From NCBI GenBank assembly GCA_023135215.1, contig JAGLTP010000357.1, positions 1 to 21,081 on the forward strand: a stretch of DNA of 21,081 nt, read 5' to 3'. This DNA comes from Candidatus Heimdallarchaeota archaeon (GTDB lineage Archaea > Asgardarchaeota > Heimdallarchaeia > Heimdallarchaeales > Heimdallarchaeaceae). How positions within the stretch are numbered: position 1 is the stretch's first letter; each line of letters opens with the position of its first letter. The position numbers and the translations under genes were made by a program. Under the pieces are notes generated by a model. The model made no database searches and was not told the origin of the DNA. It saw nothing but the letters and a program-made list of their open reading frames with translations. Below are positions 1 through 6,552 of this stretch, piece after piece.

Positions 1-1038
1 CTATAGACTCTTTATGGTAAGGGAATAGTGATTGACCTCTTTTTTGATTGTAATCGATTTTTTAAAGAATTTTTTAATTAATTCAATGTTCGTTTTTGTA
101 TGATTCGATATTTCGTCTGCTGTTATTTCAGAATTATCGTCAACTAATGCCATTGGAACTATAAGTTGATCTGTTGCATGAATATCAATCGCTCCAGTGT
201 TTTTTTCCATTTTCTTCCATTTTGAGCTACAAATTTCTCCAACTCGCTCTGCAGAGAGATGTTTTTCCCCTGGGACAAAATTTCCTTTTCTAGAACCATT
301 CGAATATTGGTTTACTATAGTTAAACCAGAACCTGGGCTGATGCTATCAACATATTTGATTATCGGAGTAACTTCAACACGTGGATTTGTATTTTTGATA
401 AATGAATTAAGTTGCCTTTCAGCAACTTTTCTACTTTTAAGACTCATAGAAGCTGTAGAATATGCATTAATTCCCTCTAATTCTCCTCTTTCAGCTAAAA
501 TAAGAGGTAAGGGGTTTTCATTTTTATTATATTTGACAATAATATCAGCTCCCCCCTTTGGAAAGAAGCCAAATTTGCGGTGTTCTGTATATATTTGCTT
601 ATTCATAAGTTTCAATAAAACATGAGTTACATTCGTCAAATATTCTAAGGAAGGTGCCCATTTTCCATGCGTTGCACCCCCTTTTATTTTCAATTTGATG
701 TTTCTTTTCTGAATAAATGAATAATAGGATACTGCCTGTGAAACTAATGAAATACTTCCCGCTGTCCGAATATTTACTAAGGCTTCATCTTTTGGCTTAT
801 ATCCCTCCTCTATATTTACTGTTTGACTTCCTATCTTTGCTCCCTCTACAGACATTCCAGACAATTGTTGTAAAGCATTAATGGCTTCTAGATGCTGAGC
901 TCTTAAACCAGGATTGGATCGTTTTGCTCTTATATTTATAAGTTTTAAAGAATTATTTGTCAGAGCTGCTAAAGCAACAGAGATTCTTACAATAGAACCT
1001 CCACCCTCACCCATGGAACAATCAATTACTTTTGTCAT
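1..1038 (-). CDS. rtcA: RNA 3'-terminal phosphate cyclase
   Basis: This 345-residue protein has the usual RtcA length. The family converts RNA 3'-phosphate ends to 2',3'-cyclic phosphates with ATP through a histidine-AMP intermediate. Visible motifs are the N-terminal GEGGGSIVR (residues 10-18), the RSNPGLRAQHL block (40-50), GGATHGKWAP (120-129) and the C-terminal DIHATDQLIVP (285-295), where His287 matches the nucleotidylated histidine. The stop codon occupies the first bases of the window, so the gene is complete. It follows the uS9 gene by about 35 nt on the same strand with no obvious promoter between them, so it is probably the last visible gene of the rpoD-ribosomal operon. No good Shine-Dalgarno sequence precedes the ATG. 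In many archaea this slot holds rpoN and rpoK. Confidence 0.95.
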   Translation of the reverse strand: MTKVIDCSMGEGGGSIVRISVALAALTNNSLKLINIRAKRSNPGLRAQHLEAINALQQLSGMSVEGAKIGSQTVNIEEGYKPKDEALVNIRTAGSISLVSQAVSYYSFIQKRNIKLKIKGGATHGKWAPSLEYLTNVTHVLLKLMNKQIYTEHRKFGFFPKGGADIIVKYNKNENPLPLILAERGELEGINAYSTASMSLKSRKVAERQLNSFIKNTNPRVEVTPIIKYVDSISPGSGLTIVNQYSNGSRKGNFVPGEKHLSAERVGEICSSKWKKMEKNTGAIDIHATDQLIVPMALVDDNSEITADEISNHTKTNIELIKKFFKKSITIKKEVNHYSLTIKSL

Positions 1039-1073
1039 AAGATGTATATAGAAAGAAGTAAAAGAAAAAAAAG

Positions 1074-1478
1074 TTATCGATAAGATTTTTGAAATCTTGA
1101 TCTTGAACTACGTCCCCCAAAGTGCTTTGGTTCAGTTCTTCTTGGGTCTCCAGAAACTATTGTTTTATCATAAAGAACAAACTTTTCCTTCAAGCTTGTG
1201 TCTTCAAAATATTCTATTAATCCTCTTGCAATAGCAGTTCTAATAGCCTCAGCTTGACCCATAAATCCTCCTCCTCTTACTTTCACTTTAATATCGAGTG
1301 CTTCTCTTCTGTCTGCACCTGCTAAAATAAAAATCTCATTGATTTTTACTCTACTTAATTCATTTGATAGAATTTCAAGAGGAACACCGTTGATTCTTAT
1401 CCTGCCTTTTCCTTCTTTTATTGTTGCTCGTGCAATCGCGGTTTTTCTTTTTCCAGAAGATACAATAACTTTTCCCAT
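1074..1478 (-). CDS. rps9: 30S ribosomal protein uS9 (S9P)
   Basis: This is the small-subunit protein whose C-terminal tail reaches the P-site tRNA. Diagnostic segments are the N-terminal [12 protein letters not shown], the glycine-rich [19 protein letters not shown] and the basic C-terminal tail ending FQKSYR, which is the classic uS9 ending. I set the start at the ATG at 1478 (134 residues). A GTG three codons upstream at 1487 is also in frame, but it overlaps an AGGTGA Shine-Dalgarno-like sequence (1484-1489) that is correctly spaced for the ATG. The gene lies directly downstream of uL13 with a 15-nt gap, in the conserved archaeal order eL18-uL13-uS9, so the genes are almost certainly cotranscribed. 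Confidence 0.97.
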   Translation of the reverse strand: MGKVIVSSGKRKTAIARATIKEGKGRIRINGVPLEILSNELSRVKINEIFILAGADRREALDIKVKVRGGGFMGQAEAIRTAIARGLIEYFEDTSLKEKFVLYDKTIVSGDPRRTEPKHFGGRSSRSRFQKSYR

Positions 1479-1493
1479 CTTTTTCACCTAAAT

Positions 1494-1964
1494 TTATTCT
1501 TCCCAACCAAATTCTTTGCAGAGTTCACCGACTGTAACCTTTTTACAGTTTAATTTATCAGCATCAGCGAATCTTGGTTTTATTATCTCGGCACCTTTGA
1601 AATCCTCAGGTACTCCTATAAAGGTCATTAGTCTGTGATAAGCAGCTTTTCCTTTGCTTTTCTTCCAAGGAAGCATTCCTCTAACAGTCTTTCTTACTAA
1701 TCTATCCGGTCTTTTAGGATGAAATGGTCCTCTTCTAGGATTTGTGTGAGTGTGTATCTTTTGAATATCTCTATATTCACTTAAAATTGAATGCTTTTTC
1801 CCAGAAATTATAGCTTTTTCACAGTTGACAATATTAACTGAACTTCCTTCAAGAAGGTATTTAGCTACTTCTGAGCATAGTCTTCCTAAAATAGCATTTT
1901 CTGCGTCAATATAAAGTTTAGGAGCAGATACTTGAAGTTCTACACTCTTAATGTTCTTTGACAT
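1494..1964 (-). CDS. rpl13: 50S ribosomal protein uL13 (L13P)
   Basis: A 156-residue large-subunit protein of the archaeal L13 family. Recognisable blocks are the YIDAENAILGRLCSEVAKYL fold entry, the NCEKAIISGKK segment, the RRGPFHPKRPDR loop and VRGMLPWKKSKGKAAYHRLM, all hallmark uL13 regions. About a dozen residues at the N terminus (SKNIKSVELQVS) precede the conserved core as a short extension. The ATG at 1964 is preceded by a GAGGT Shine-Dalgarno-like sequence, which supports this start. The gene is the third in the rpoD-eL18-uL13-uS9 series, with small gaps on either side. Confidence 0.97.
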   Translation of the reverse strand: MSKNIKSVELQVSAPKLYIDAENAILGRLCSEVAKYLLEGSSVNIVNCEKAIISGKKHSILSEYRDIQKIHTHTNPRRGPFHPKRPDRLVRKTVRGMLPWKKSKGKAAYHRLMTFIGVPEDFKGAEIIKPRFADADKLNCKKVTVGELCKEFGWEE

Positions 1965-1978
1965 CTTGTTTACCTCTT

Positions 1979-2344
1979 CTAAATAATAATCTTAATTTTC
2001 TTTGCAGCATGTTTAGAATCTACCAGTTCTTGAATTGAGATGAATTTGCTGCTAGCTGCTTGAATTTTCTCTTTTGCACCTTCAGAGAACTTTAATGCAG
2101 CGATTGTAACTGAATGATCTAAAGAACCAGAACTCAAAACCGAGCCTGGCACTACCACTATATCATTTGCTTTTGTATGTCTGTTAATTTTACTGAGATT
2201 GGTTGTAGCTCTTTGCCGTCTCGATTTTTCCAATCTCTCTGCTACAGTCTTCCATAAAGCAGTTTTAGTTTCTGCGGATTTCTTTTTTAAATTGTTAATT
2301 AAATTAACTAAATTTGGATCAGTTGTTCCAGTTCTTTTTGGCAT
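1979..2344 (-). CDS. rpl18e: 50S ribosomal protein eL18 (L18e)
   Basis: At 121 residues this has the usual archaeal length for L18e, a protein shared by archaea and eukaryotes and absent from bacteria. Diagnostic features are the N-terminal basic segment, the TKTALWKTVAERLEKSRRQR helix, the NLSKINRHTKANDIVVVPG core and the C-terminal AAKKIKIII strand. It sits 12 nt after the rpoD stop codon on the same strand, and this adjacency is conserved widely in archaea. The Shine-Dalgarno sequence before the ATG is weak (a TGGA just upstream), so translational coupling to rpoD is plausible. Confidence 0.97.
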   Translation of the reverse strand: MPKRTGTTDPNLVNLINNLKKKSAETKTALWKTVAERLEKSRRQRATTNLSKINRHTKANDIVVVPGSVLSSGSLDHSVTIAALKFSEGAKEKIQAASSKFISIQELVDSKHAAKKIKIII

Positions 2345-2356
2345 TTCCAGTTCACT

Positions 2357-3190
2357 CTACTTTACTTTTTCTTCTTCTGTTAATGTTGTTTCCAAACTCT
2401 TTTTTAATTCGTCGATTTTGGAGAGAATTACATCTCCAGCATCTGCTAGAACAGCTGATGGCCCTTTACCCCCAGTTGTTGTAAATGAAAAAATTACCTT
2501 GTTTGAATCTTTCTTAATTGTAATTGCCCCTGGTTCACAGAAATCAATACAATAATTACATAGAGTACAATTAAGAGGATTTGCTACTTGTACTTCATCA
2601 TCAACTTTCTGGTAAACACCAGTATAACATGCATCTATGCAATCTAAACATTTGGTACATTTATCCTTATTGATTTTAGGGATGGGAAACTCTTGATAGC
2701 CCATTGCTGATACAGGTTGCCATTTTGCATGTTCTTTTCCAATTCCAAGCTGAGCCATGCATTCAAGTTCTAACGCTTGATTTGGCCCTAACTTAACAAG
2801 GGGGATAGTAGCACTAATGGGTTCAACCCCCTCTTGTGTAGATGCAAGATCTCCACTATAAGCAACGGATGATGTTTGATTATCGGTTTCTTTTGAAAGA
2901 GTCAAAGTAACTGTGCACAAGTTGCACCCTATACCCCCGCAATCGCATTTGTCTCTGAAATTTAATTCAAGTTTCTTTGGATCATATTTTAGGGGAATCA
3001 GTCCCAATCTGTGTGCTATAAATTCATCAAATAGGGGTGACGTGTTTCTTAAAACATAAACATCTTCTATAACAAGAGATGGAACATCCGCTAATGATGT
3101 TCTTCTAATTGCATTTGCAAACGCCAATGACACATCCGATAAGATGAATTTGATGGAATTAGGAAATAATTCAATAAGTTCAATATCCAT
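2357..3190 (-). CDS. rpoD: DNA-directed RNA polymerase subunit D (Rpo3) with ferredoxin-like domain
   Basis: The archaeal counterpart of bacterial alpha and eukaryotic Rpb3/AC40, a platform subunit that dimerises with L to begin RNA polymerase assembly. The 277-residue protein carries the alpha-like motif NAIRRTSLADVP (residues 26-37), a CxCxxxxCxxC group (Cys82, 84, 89, 92) and the HAKWQPVSAMGY segment (154-165). A ferredoxin-like insert has two complete CxxCxxCxxxC motifs (Cys178/181/184/188 and 208/211/214/218). Established knowledge is that archaeal D subunits vary between two, one or no Fe-S clusters; this one retains all eight ligands. It is the first gene of the ribosomal block. A TATA-like box and a GGGTG Shine-Dalgarno-like sequence lie upstream. 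The gene usually found before rpoD, rps11, is not here. Confidence 0.97.
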   Translation of the reverse strand: MDIELIELFPNSIKFILSDVSLAFANAIRRTSLADVPSLVIEDVYVLRNTSPLFDEFIAHRLGLIPLKYDPKKLELNFRDKCDCGGIGCNLCTVTLTLSKETDNQTSSVAYSGDLASTQEGVEPISATIPLVKLGPNQALELECMAQLGIGKEHAKWQPVSAMGYQEFPIPKINKDKCTKCLDCIDACYTGVYQKVDDEVQVANPLNCTLCNYCIDFCEPGAITIKKDSNKVIFSFTTTGGKGPSAVLADAGDVILSKIDELKKSLETTLTEEEKVK

Positions 3191-3193
3191 TGC

Positions 3194-3242
3194 AACACCC
3201 GATTAAGGTTGATACTATATCGCTTCCGAGTTTAATTATAAA
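3194..3242 (-). promoter_or_regulatory. rpoD operon promoter and ribosome binding site
   Basis: Read on the minus strand, TTTATAATT (3234-3242) sits about 45-50 nt before the rpoD ATG. An archaeal transcription start about 25 nt downstream of the box would leave a leader of roughly 20 nt. That leader contains GGGTG (3196-3200), a plausible Shine-Dalgarno element. The divergent pilin-like gene lies on the other side. Confidence 0.55.
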
Positions 3243-3359
3243 AAAGGTTTTCCATGTTCAAGTCTTTTTAATAGAATCTTCGGAAAAGAAAGTTTGTTCA
3301 TATATACCATAAGGAAAATAAAAAGTAATTTTTATTCCGAAAAATTTGTTTTGTGGAGT

Positions 3360-3372
3360 TTTTATAATTATA
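3360..3372 (+). promoter_or_regulatory. TATA box of the pilin-like gene
   Basis: The AT-only stretch TTTATAATTATA is centred about 27 nt before the ATG at 3394, so the transcript would be essentially leaderless. This argues against an upstream TTG at 3346, which would lie before the transcription start. Confidence 0.45.
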
Positions 3373-3393
3373 TTAGGATATAAACTGAGAATT

Positions 3394-3570
3394 ATGCTGA
3401 TGTTTTCAAAAATAATCAACTGTTTCAGAATTAAGGGGAAAAGGGGATCCCCAATATTAGAGGAAATATTACTCATAGGTATTGCGATTCTTATTTTTGC
3501 TATTATTTTTGGTTTAATTTTTAATTTAATAGACTGGACTACTAATTCCTTCGGAGATTTCTTTAGTTGA
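3394..3570 (+). CDS. mini type IV pilin-like (Flp/Epd-type) prepilin
   Basis: A 58-residue protein with a class III signal-peptide layout. A short basic leader ends RIKGKRG (residues 12-18) and is followed by SPILEEILLIG and a continuous hydrophobic helix to about residue 47. Predicted cleavage after Gly18 would give a mature protein of only 40 residues, with Glu at mature position 5 (and 6). Position 5 is the near-invariant glutamate of type IV pilins and of the small Flp pilins of Tad systems. The start is chosen at 3394 (MLMFSK...) because the TATA box leaves no transcript over the upstream TTG; an ATG two codons later is possible. A matching filament motor is encoded at 7664-10569. No prepilin peptidase is visible in the window. 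A generic one-span membrane microprotein is the alternative. Confidence 0.6.
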   Translation: MLMFSKIINCFRIKGKRGSPILEEILLIGIAILIFAIIFGLIFNLIDWTTNSFGDFFS

Positions 3571-3631
3571 GTTCTATTACAAATTGTATCCTATTTTTAT
3601 AACAAGAAGTAATCAAAATAGAATCGATAGA

Positions 3632-3716
3632 TGGTGCGGAGAGGGAGATTCGAACTCCCGAACCACTAAGGACTAGATCCTCATTCTAGCGCCTTTGACC
3701 ACTCGGCAATCTCCAC
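3632..3716 (-). tRNA. tRNA-Leu (anticodon GAG)
   Basis: An 85-nt class II tRNA on the minus strand. The acceptor stem is GTGGAGA/TCTCCGC with one T-G wobble, the D arm is GCCGAGTGGTCAAAGGC, and the anticodon stem CTAGA/TCTAG surrounds loop ATGAGGA with anticodon GAG. A 13-nt variable arm, T arm GGGAG-TTCGAAT-CTCCC, discriminator A and an encoded CCA follow. The long variable arm and A73 agree with leucine identity. No intron is present. A TATA-like AAGTTAAAAA lies about 30 nt upstream (near 3742-3752). Confidence 0.96.
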
Positions 3717-3719
3717 ATA

Positions 3720-3928
3720 TTTTGTACAAGACCCATACTATGGATTTTTAACTTTATCGGCAGATGTTTCATAGCAAGAGCAGGTAATTTATCCACTTCA
3801 AACACTTGCAAATGTAATAAATGGTTTTGAAATAAAGAAAACTGTAGAATAGAGGTAATTAAACTTCGTACTAAAGTGAAAGTAAAAGTGAGATTCTAAA
3901 TCACTTTCAGAGATGTCTGTCTAGTAAG
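3720..3928. promoter_or_regulatory. CACTT/AAGTG repeat cluster upstream of orc1 (candidate operator or origin element)
   Basis: This region between tRNA-Leu and orc1 holds no gene that I can support. Together with the orc1 leader it contains six copies of CACTT or its complement AAGTG, at 3794, 3803, 3874, 3886, 3902 and 3944. The central part forms an inverted repeat, AAAGTGA (3885-3891) with TCACTTT (3901-3907), separated by 9 nt and preceded by an extra GTGAAAGT (3876-3883). The inverted repeat ends about 20 nt before the orc1 TATA box, where a repressor or an Orc1 autoregulatory site could act. It does not resemble the canonical G-rich ORB consensus, so origin function is only an inference from the orc1 neighbourhood. 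Confidence 0.35.
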
Positions 3929-3962
3929 TATAAATAGGAATTTCACTTGATTGTTTTAGAGG
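3929..3962 (+). promoter_or_regulatory. orc1 promoter: TATA box and Shine-Dalgarno
   Basis: TATAAATA (3929-3936) would direct transcription from about 3958, just upstream of the GAGG element (3959-3962), which is spaced 5 nt from the ATG at 3968. This placement rules out the in-frame TTG at 3947 as the real start. Confidence 0.6.
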
Positions 3963-3967
3963 CGAGT

Positions 3968-5185
3968 ATGATGAATACATCTGATGAAGAATTCTTTAAA
4001 TCGTTGATCAAAAAACCAACTGTGTTCAAAAACATAAGCTGTTTGTCAGTTACTTATATTCCACCTTATCTTCCACACAGAGAAGAAGAACTGCGAACAC
4101 TTGCCAAGTATTTTAAAACTATATTTGAACCCCAAGATGAGCCTTTAAGAAAAGTCTGCATATCAGGGCCTACAGGTTCAGGAAAAACAACACTAGCAAA
4201 GAGATTTGGTCAATTGCTTCAAAACATTGACAAGCAAAACAACTTTCTTTTTGTCTATATAAATTGCCGAATATACAAAAGCCCTTATTTGATTGTTAGC
4301 ACTTTAGCAAGGAAATTAAACAAAGCTATACCACCGAGAGGATATTCGTTTGAAGAGCTGCAATCTCTTCTTATTAGATTATTAGATTTCTATTCAGTAA
4401 AAGTATTATTGGTTTTAGATGAGATCGATTATTTAATTTCCCGTTCAGGAACCGATTTTCTTTATACTCTATTACGTATTAGCGAGATGACCGAAAAACA
4501 GTGGATCTCTTACATCTTTGTTGCAAGAAATCTTAACTTTATTCATCAACTTGATGCAAGCACTCAAAGCAGTTTTCAATCCAACCACATATCTCTAGAT
4601 AGATATAGCGAAGCTGATTTGAAAGATATTATAAAATCAAGATCCGAACTAGCTTTTTATGACGGTACCATTACTGAAGATACAATTGAATTAATTGCAG
4701 ATATCTCTAGTAAATCTGGCGATGCAAGATATGCTATCGAACTTCTCTGGGGAGCAGGTCAATGTTCTGATGATGAGAATTCACCAATTGTATATCCCGA
4801 TCATGTTAGAAAGGCAAAGGCTCTCATTCATCCAGAGATTAGGAGGGAAGTAATTTTGACGTTGTCTCTTCACCAAAAACTAATACTTCTTGCTACAATT
4901 AGAAAATTAAAACATACAAAAAACGCTTACATATCAACTAATGACGCCATAGGTTCATACAAACTTGTATGTGAAGAGTATAATGAAGAACCAAGAAAAC
5001 ACACTCAAATATGGACCTATCTTAAAGAATTATCAAAACAAGATGTTATTAGTACAAAGATATCGGGAGAAGGCATGAGGGGGAAAACAACGCTGATAAG
5101 CATTCCAGATATATCTGTCGAAACCATTGAACTATTTCTTATGAAAGCAATTGAAAGCCAGAAGAAAACAATAGAACACATGTGA
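3968..5185 (+). CDS. orc1: Orc1/Cdc6 family replication initiator AAA+ ATPase
   Basis: At 405 residues this has the usual length for archaeal Orc1/Cdc6, which binds origins, loads MCM and often controls its own promoter. Numbering from the ATG at 3968, Walker A GPTGSGKT is at 67-74 and Walker B LLVLDEID at 147-154. A sensor 1-like FVARNLNF is near 184-191, the family segment RYSEADLKDIIKSRSELAF starts near 212, and the sensor 2 helix GDARYAIELL is at 251-260 with Arg254. The last 120 or so residues fit the C-terminal winged helix, ending in basic turns around EGMRGKTTL. A TATA box and GAGG support the start. A small winged-helix gene follows after 37 nt on the same strand. The upstream non-coding DNA is repeat-rich, so a replication origin nearby is plausible but not shown. 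Confidence 0.93.
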   Translation: MMNTSDEEFFKSLIKKPTVFKNISCLSVTYIPPYLPHREEELRTLAKYFKTIFEPQDEPLRKVCISGPTGSGKTTLAKRFGQLLQNIDKQNNFLFVYINCRIYKSPYLIVSTLARKLNKAIPPRGYSFEELQSLLIRLLDFYSVKVLLVLDEIDYLISRSGTDFLYTLLRISEMTEKQWISYIFVARNLNFIHQLDASTQSSFQSNHISLDRYSEADLKDIIKSRSELAFYDGTITEDTIELIADISSKSGDARYAIELLWGAGQCSDDENSPIVYPDHVRKAKALIHPEIRREVILTLSLHQKLILLATIRKLKHTKNAYISTNDAIGSYKLVCEEYNEEPRKHTQIWTYLKELSKQDVISTKISGEGMRGKTTLISIPDISVETIELFLMKAIESQKKTIEHM

Positions 5186-5206
5186 GTTAGCTTGATTTAT
5201 GAAAAC

Positions 5207-5214
5207 GAGGAGGT
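5207..5214 (+). promoter_or_regulatory. strong Shine-Dalgarno of the small wHTH gene
   Basis: GAGGAGGT lies 8 nt before the ATG at 5223. It is one of the strongest Shine-Dalgarno sequences in the window and fits an internal gene of an operon with orc1. Confidence 0.7.
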
Positions 5215-5222
5215 AGGAGAAT

Positions 5223-5522
5223 ATGAATAAACAAAACCAAAACGGTAATTTAACTGGTCTTGCTGTAGAAGATGTTTTATCATCTAAAGGAAGGGTGAGA
5301 ATTCTAAAACTACTAGCAGAATTAGGAGAACTGAATATATCAGCGATTTCTCGAACTATAAACCTAAATCATACAGCAGTTAAGAATCATCTTAGATTTC
5401 TGACTGAAGTTGGTTTAATTAGAGAAAAGAAATTTGGTCGAATATTAATATATCAATTCGATGAAAACAACGTTCTAGCACATTCTTTGAAGCAATTGTT
5501 CAGAATCTGGGAGAGAAATTGA
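5223..5522 (+). CDS. small winged-helix (ArsR-like) DNA-binding protein
   Basis: A 99-residue basic protein with one winged-helix domain: VLSSKGRVRILKLLAELGEL (about 18-37), the recognition region NISAISRTINLNHTAVKNHLRFL (about 38-60), and a wing around GLIREKKFGRILIYQF. The layout resembles archaeal ArsR/MarR-like regulators that start with a short tail before the first helix. No metal-binding cysteines are present, so metal sensing is unlikely. It follows orc1 by 37 nt with a strong Shine-Dalgarno and no promoter between them, which suggests cotranscription. That context hints at control of replication genes, though the actual target is unknown. It ends about 15 nt before the 3' end of the convergent tRNA-Glu. 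Confidence 0.8.
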   Translation: MNKQNQNGNLTGLAVEDVLSSKGRVRILKLLAELGELNISAISRTINLNHTAVKNHLRFLTEVGLIREKKFGRILIYQFDENNVLAHSLKQLFRIWERN

Positions 5523-5536
5523 ATAAAATAGGGGGT

Positions 5537-5614
5537 TGGTGCCTCGACCGGGATTTGAACCCGGGTCTGCGGAGTGAGAGTCCGCAATGATTGGCCGAGC
5601 TACACCATCGAGGC
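5537..5614 (-). tRNA. tRNA-Glu (anticodon CTC)
   Basis: A 78-nt tRNA on the minus strand with perfect acceptor stem GCCTCGA/TCGAGGC. The anticodon stem GCGGA/TCCGC surrounds loop CTCTCAC with anticodon CTC, which reads GAG. The T arm is CCGGG-TTCAAAT-CCCGG, the discriminator is A and CCA is encoded. The D arm is 19 nt, with one T-T pair at its inner end. TTAAAAAAG (near 5640-5650) about 30 nt upstream is a likely TATA box, placed back to back with the truA promoter. Confidence 0.95.
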
Positions 5615-5670
5615 AGTATGATACCAGAAATAAATGGCTTTTTTAATTTTTTCTTTTGGTTACAGTAGAC

Positions 5671-5678
5671 TTTTATTT
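5671..5678 (+). promoter_or_regulatory. truA TATA box
   Basis: TTTTATTT lies about 30 nt before the ATG at 5706. It predicts a transcript with a leader of a few nucleotides and so argues for 5706 over the in-frame ATG at 5634. Confidence 0.4.
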
Positions 5679-5705
5679 CTTTCAGAAGGAAAGAGCTTGA
5701 AAAAG

Positions 5706-6548
5706 ATGAGATATTTAGTGAGAGTTTTTTATGAGGGAGAAAACTATTATGGTTATCAAAGGCAACCAAATATCACAACAATAGAAGGAAACATTATTAC
5801 AATGTTGAAAAAATCAAAACATATTCAAAATGCAAAAATAAGCAATTTCAGAAGCGCAAGCAGAACTGATAAATCTGTCAATGCAATAGGAAATGTTTTT
5901 GCGTTTGATTCAGAAAAAGAAATAATACTAGACCAAATTAACGCAGTAGGACCAAGTGATAAATCAATTATATGTTGGGCATACGCAGAGGTTGAGGATG
6001 CTTTTTCACCAAAATTTAGTAGTTGGAAGAAATATTGGTATGTTCTTCCTTCAGATCATGTAGAAAAAATATTCAATTTATCCTTAGAGGAATTAAAGAA
6101 TATCTGTTCAGTTTTTGAAGGTAAGCACGATTTTAGACTATTTTGTAGGAAAGACCATAGAGAGACAAATAGGAAAATTAGTAAGATAGATATCTTTGAA
6201 AGAAACGATAATGTTATCTGTGAATTTGTTGCTCAATCCTTCTTATGGGAACAAATAAGAAGAATCGTCTCTTATGTGCTTAATTTTAACCAATTATCAG
6301 AAGAATTACAAGATACTATACAGTTGTTAGCTTCTGATAATCAGATAAAAGAAATTAACTTAGCACCTGCAGATCCTAGAAATTTAATTCTAGTAGAACA
6401 TTTCTATGAGAATATTAAATGGATAGAAAATGAAAAAGCAATCAAATCTATCTTAGAAAAGCTGAAAATAAATTTTTTAAATTTTAAAAGAGATCTATCG
6501 ATAAATTCCTTACTTTACAATTTTTTCAAAGCTTCTGATTCAACTTGA
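5706..6548 (+). CDS. truA: tRNA pseudouridine synthase A (TruA family)
   Basis: A 280-residue protein starting MRYLVRVFYEG, the normal entry of TruA, which isomerises uridines in the anticodon arm of tRNAs (positions 38-40; archaeal and eukaryotic relatives differ in site range). The catalytic block is ASRTDKSVNAIGN (residues 51-63), with Asp55 the catalytic aspartate. The usual glycine in DKGV is Ser here. FEGKHDFRLFCR and SFLWEQIRRIVSYVL match the conserved second-half motifs, and ADPRNLILVE the C-terminal substrate-side loop. An in-frame ATG 24 codons upstream adds a leader unlike the family, so I prefer 5706. The gene runs tail to tail with rfcS, with only 4 nt between the stop codons. 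Confidence 0.9.
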   Translation: MRYLVRVFYEGENYYGYQRQPNITTIEGNIITMLKKSKHIQNAKISNFRSASRTDKSVNAIGNVFAFDSEKEIILDQINAVGPSDKSIICWAYAEVEDAFSPKFSSWKKYWYVLPSDHVEKIFNLSLEELKNICSVFEGKHDFRLFCRKDHRETNRKISKIDIFERNDNVICEFVAQSFLWEQIRRIVSYVLNFNQLSEELQDTIQLLASDNQIKEINLAPADPRNLILVEHFYENIKWIENEKAIKSILEKLKINFLNFKRDLSINSLLYNFFKASDST

Positions 6549-6552
6549 TTTT

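Noticed and set aside
197..625. 142-codon plus-strand frame opposite rtcA
   Set aside because: It is antisense to a well-conserved enzyme gene and shows no domain.
3346..3393. TTG-initiated extension of the pilin-like gene
   Set aside because: The likely TATA box (3360-3372) lies inside this extension, so it would not be transcribed.
3258..3476. 72-codon minus-strand frame opposite the pilin-like gene
   Set aside because: It overlaps the better-supported pilin-like gene, has no start signals and shows no domain; its hydrophobic look is the mirror of the AT-rich pilin codons.
3720..3967. Canonical archaeal ORB origin boxes upstream of orc1
   Set aside because: No G-rich ORB or mini-ORB consensus was found; only the unrelated CACTT/AAGTG repeats are present.
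5500..5769. 89-codon minus-strand frame over tRNA-Glu and the truA start
   Set aside because: It runs across a clear tRNA and into truA, so it is a chance frame.
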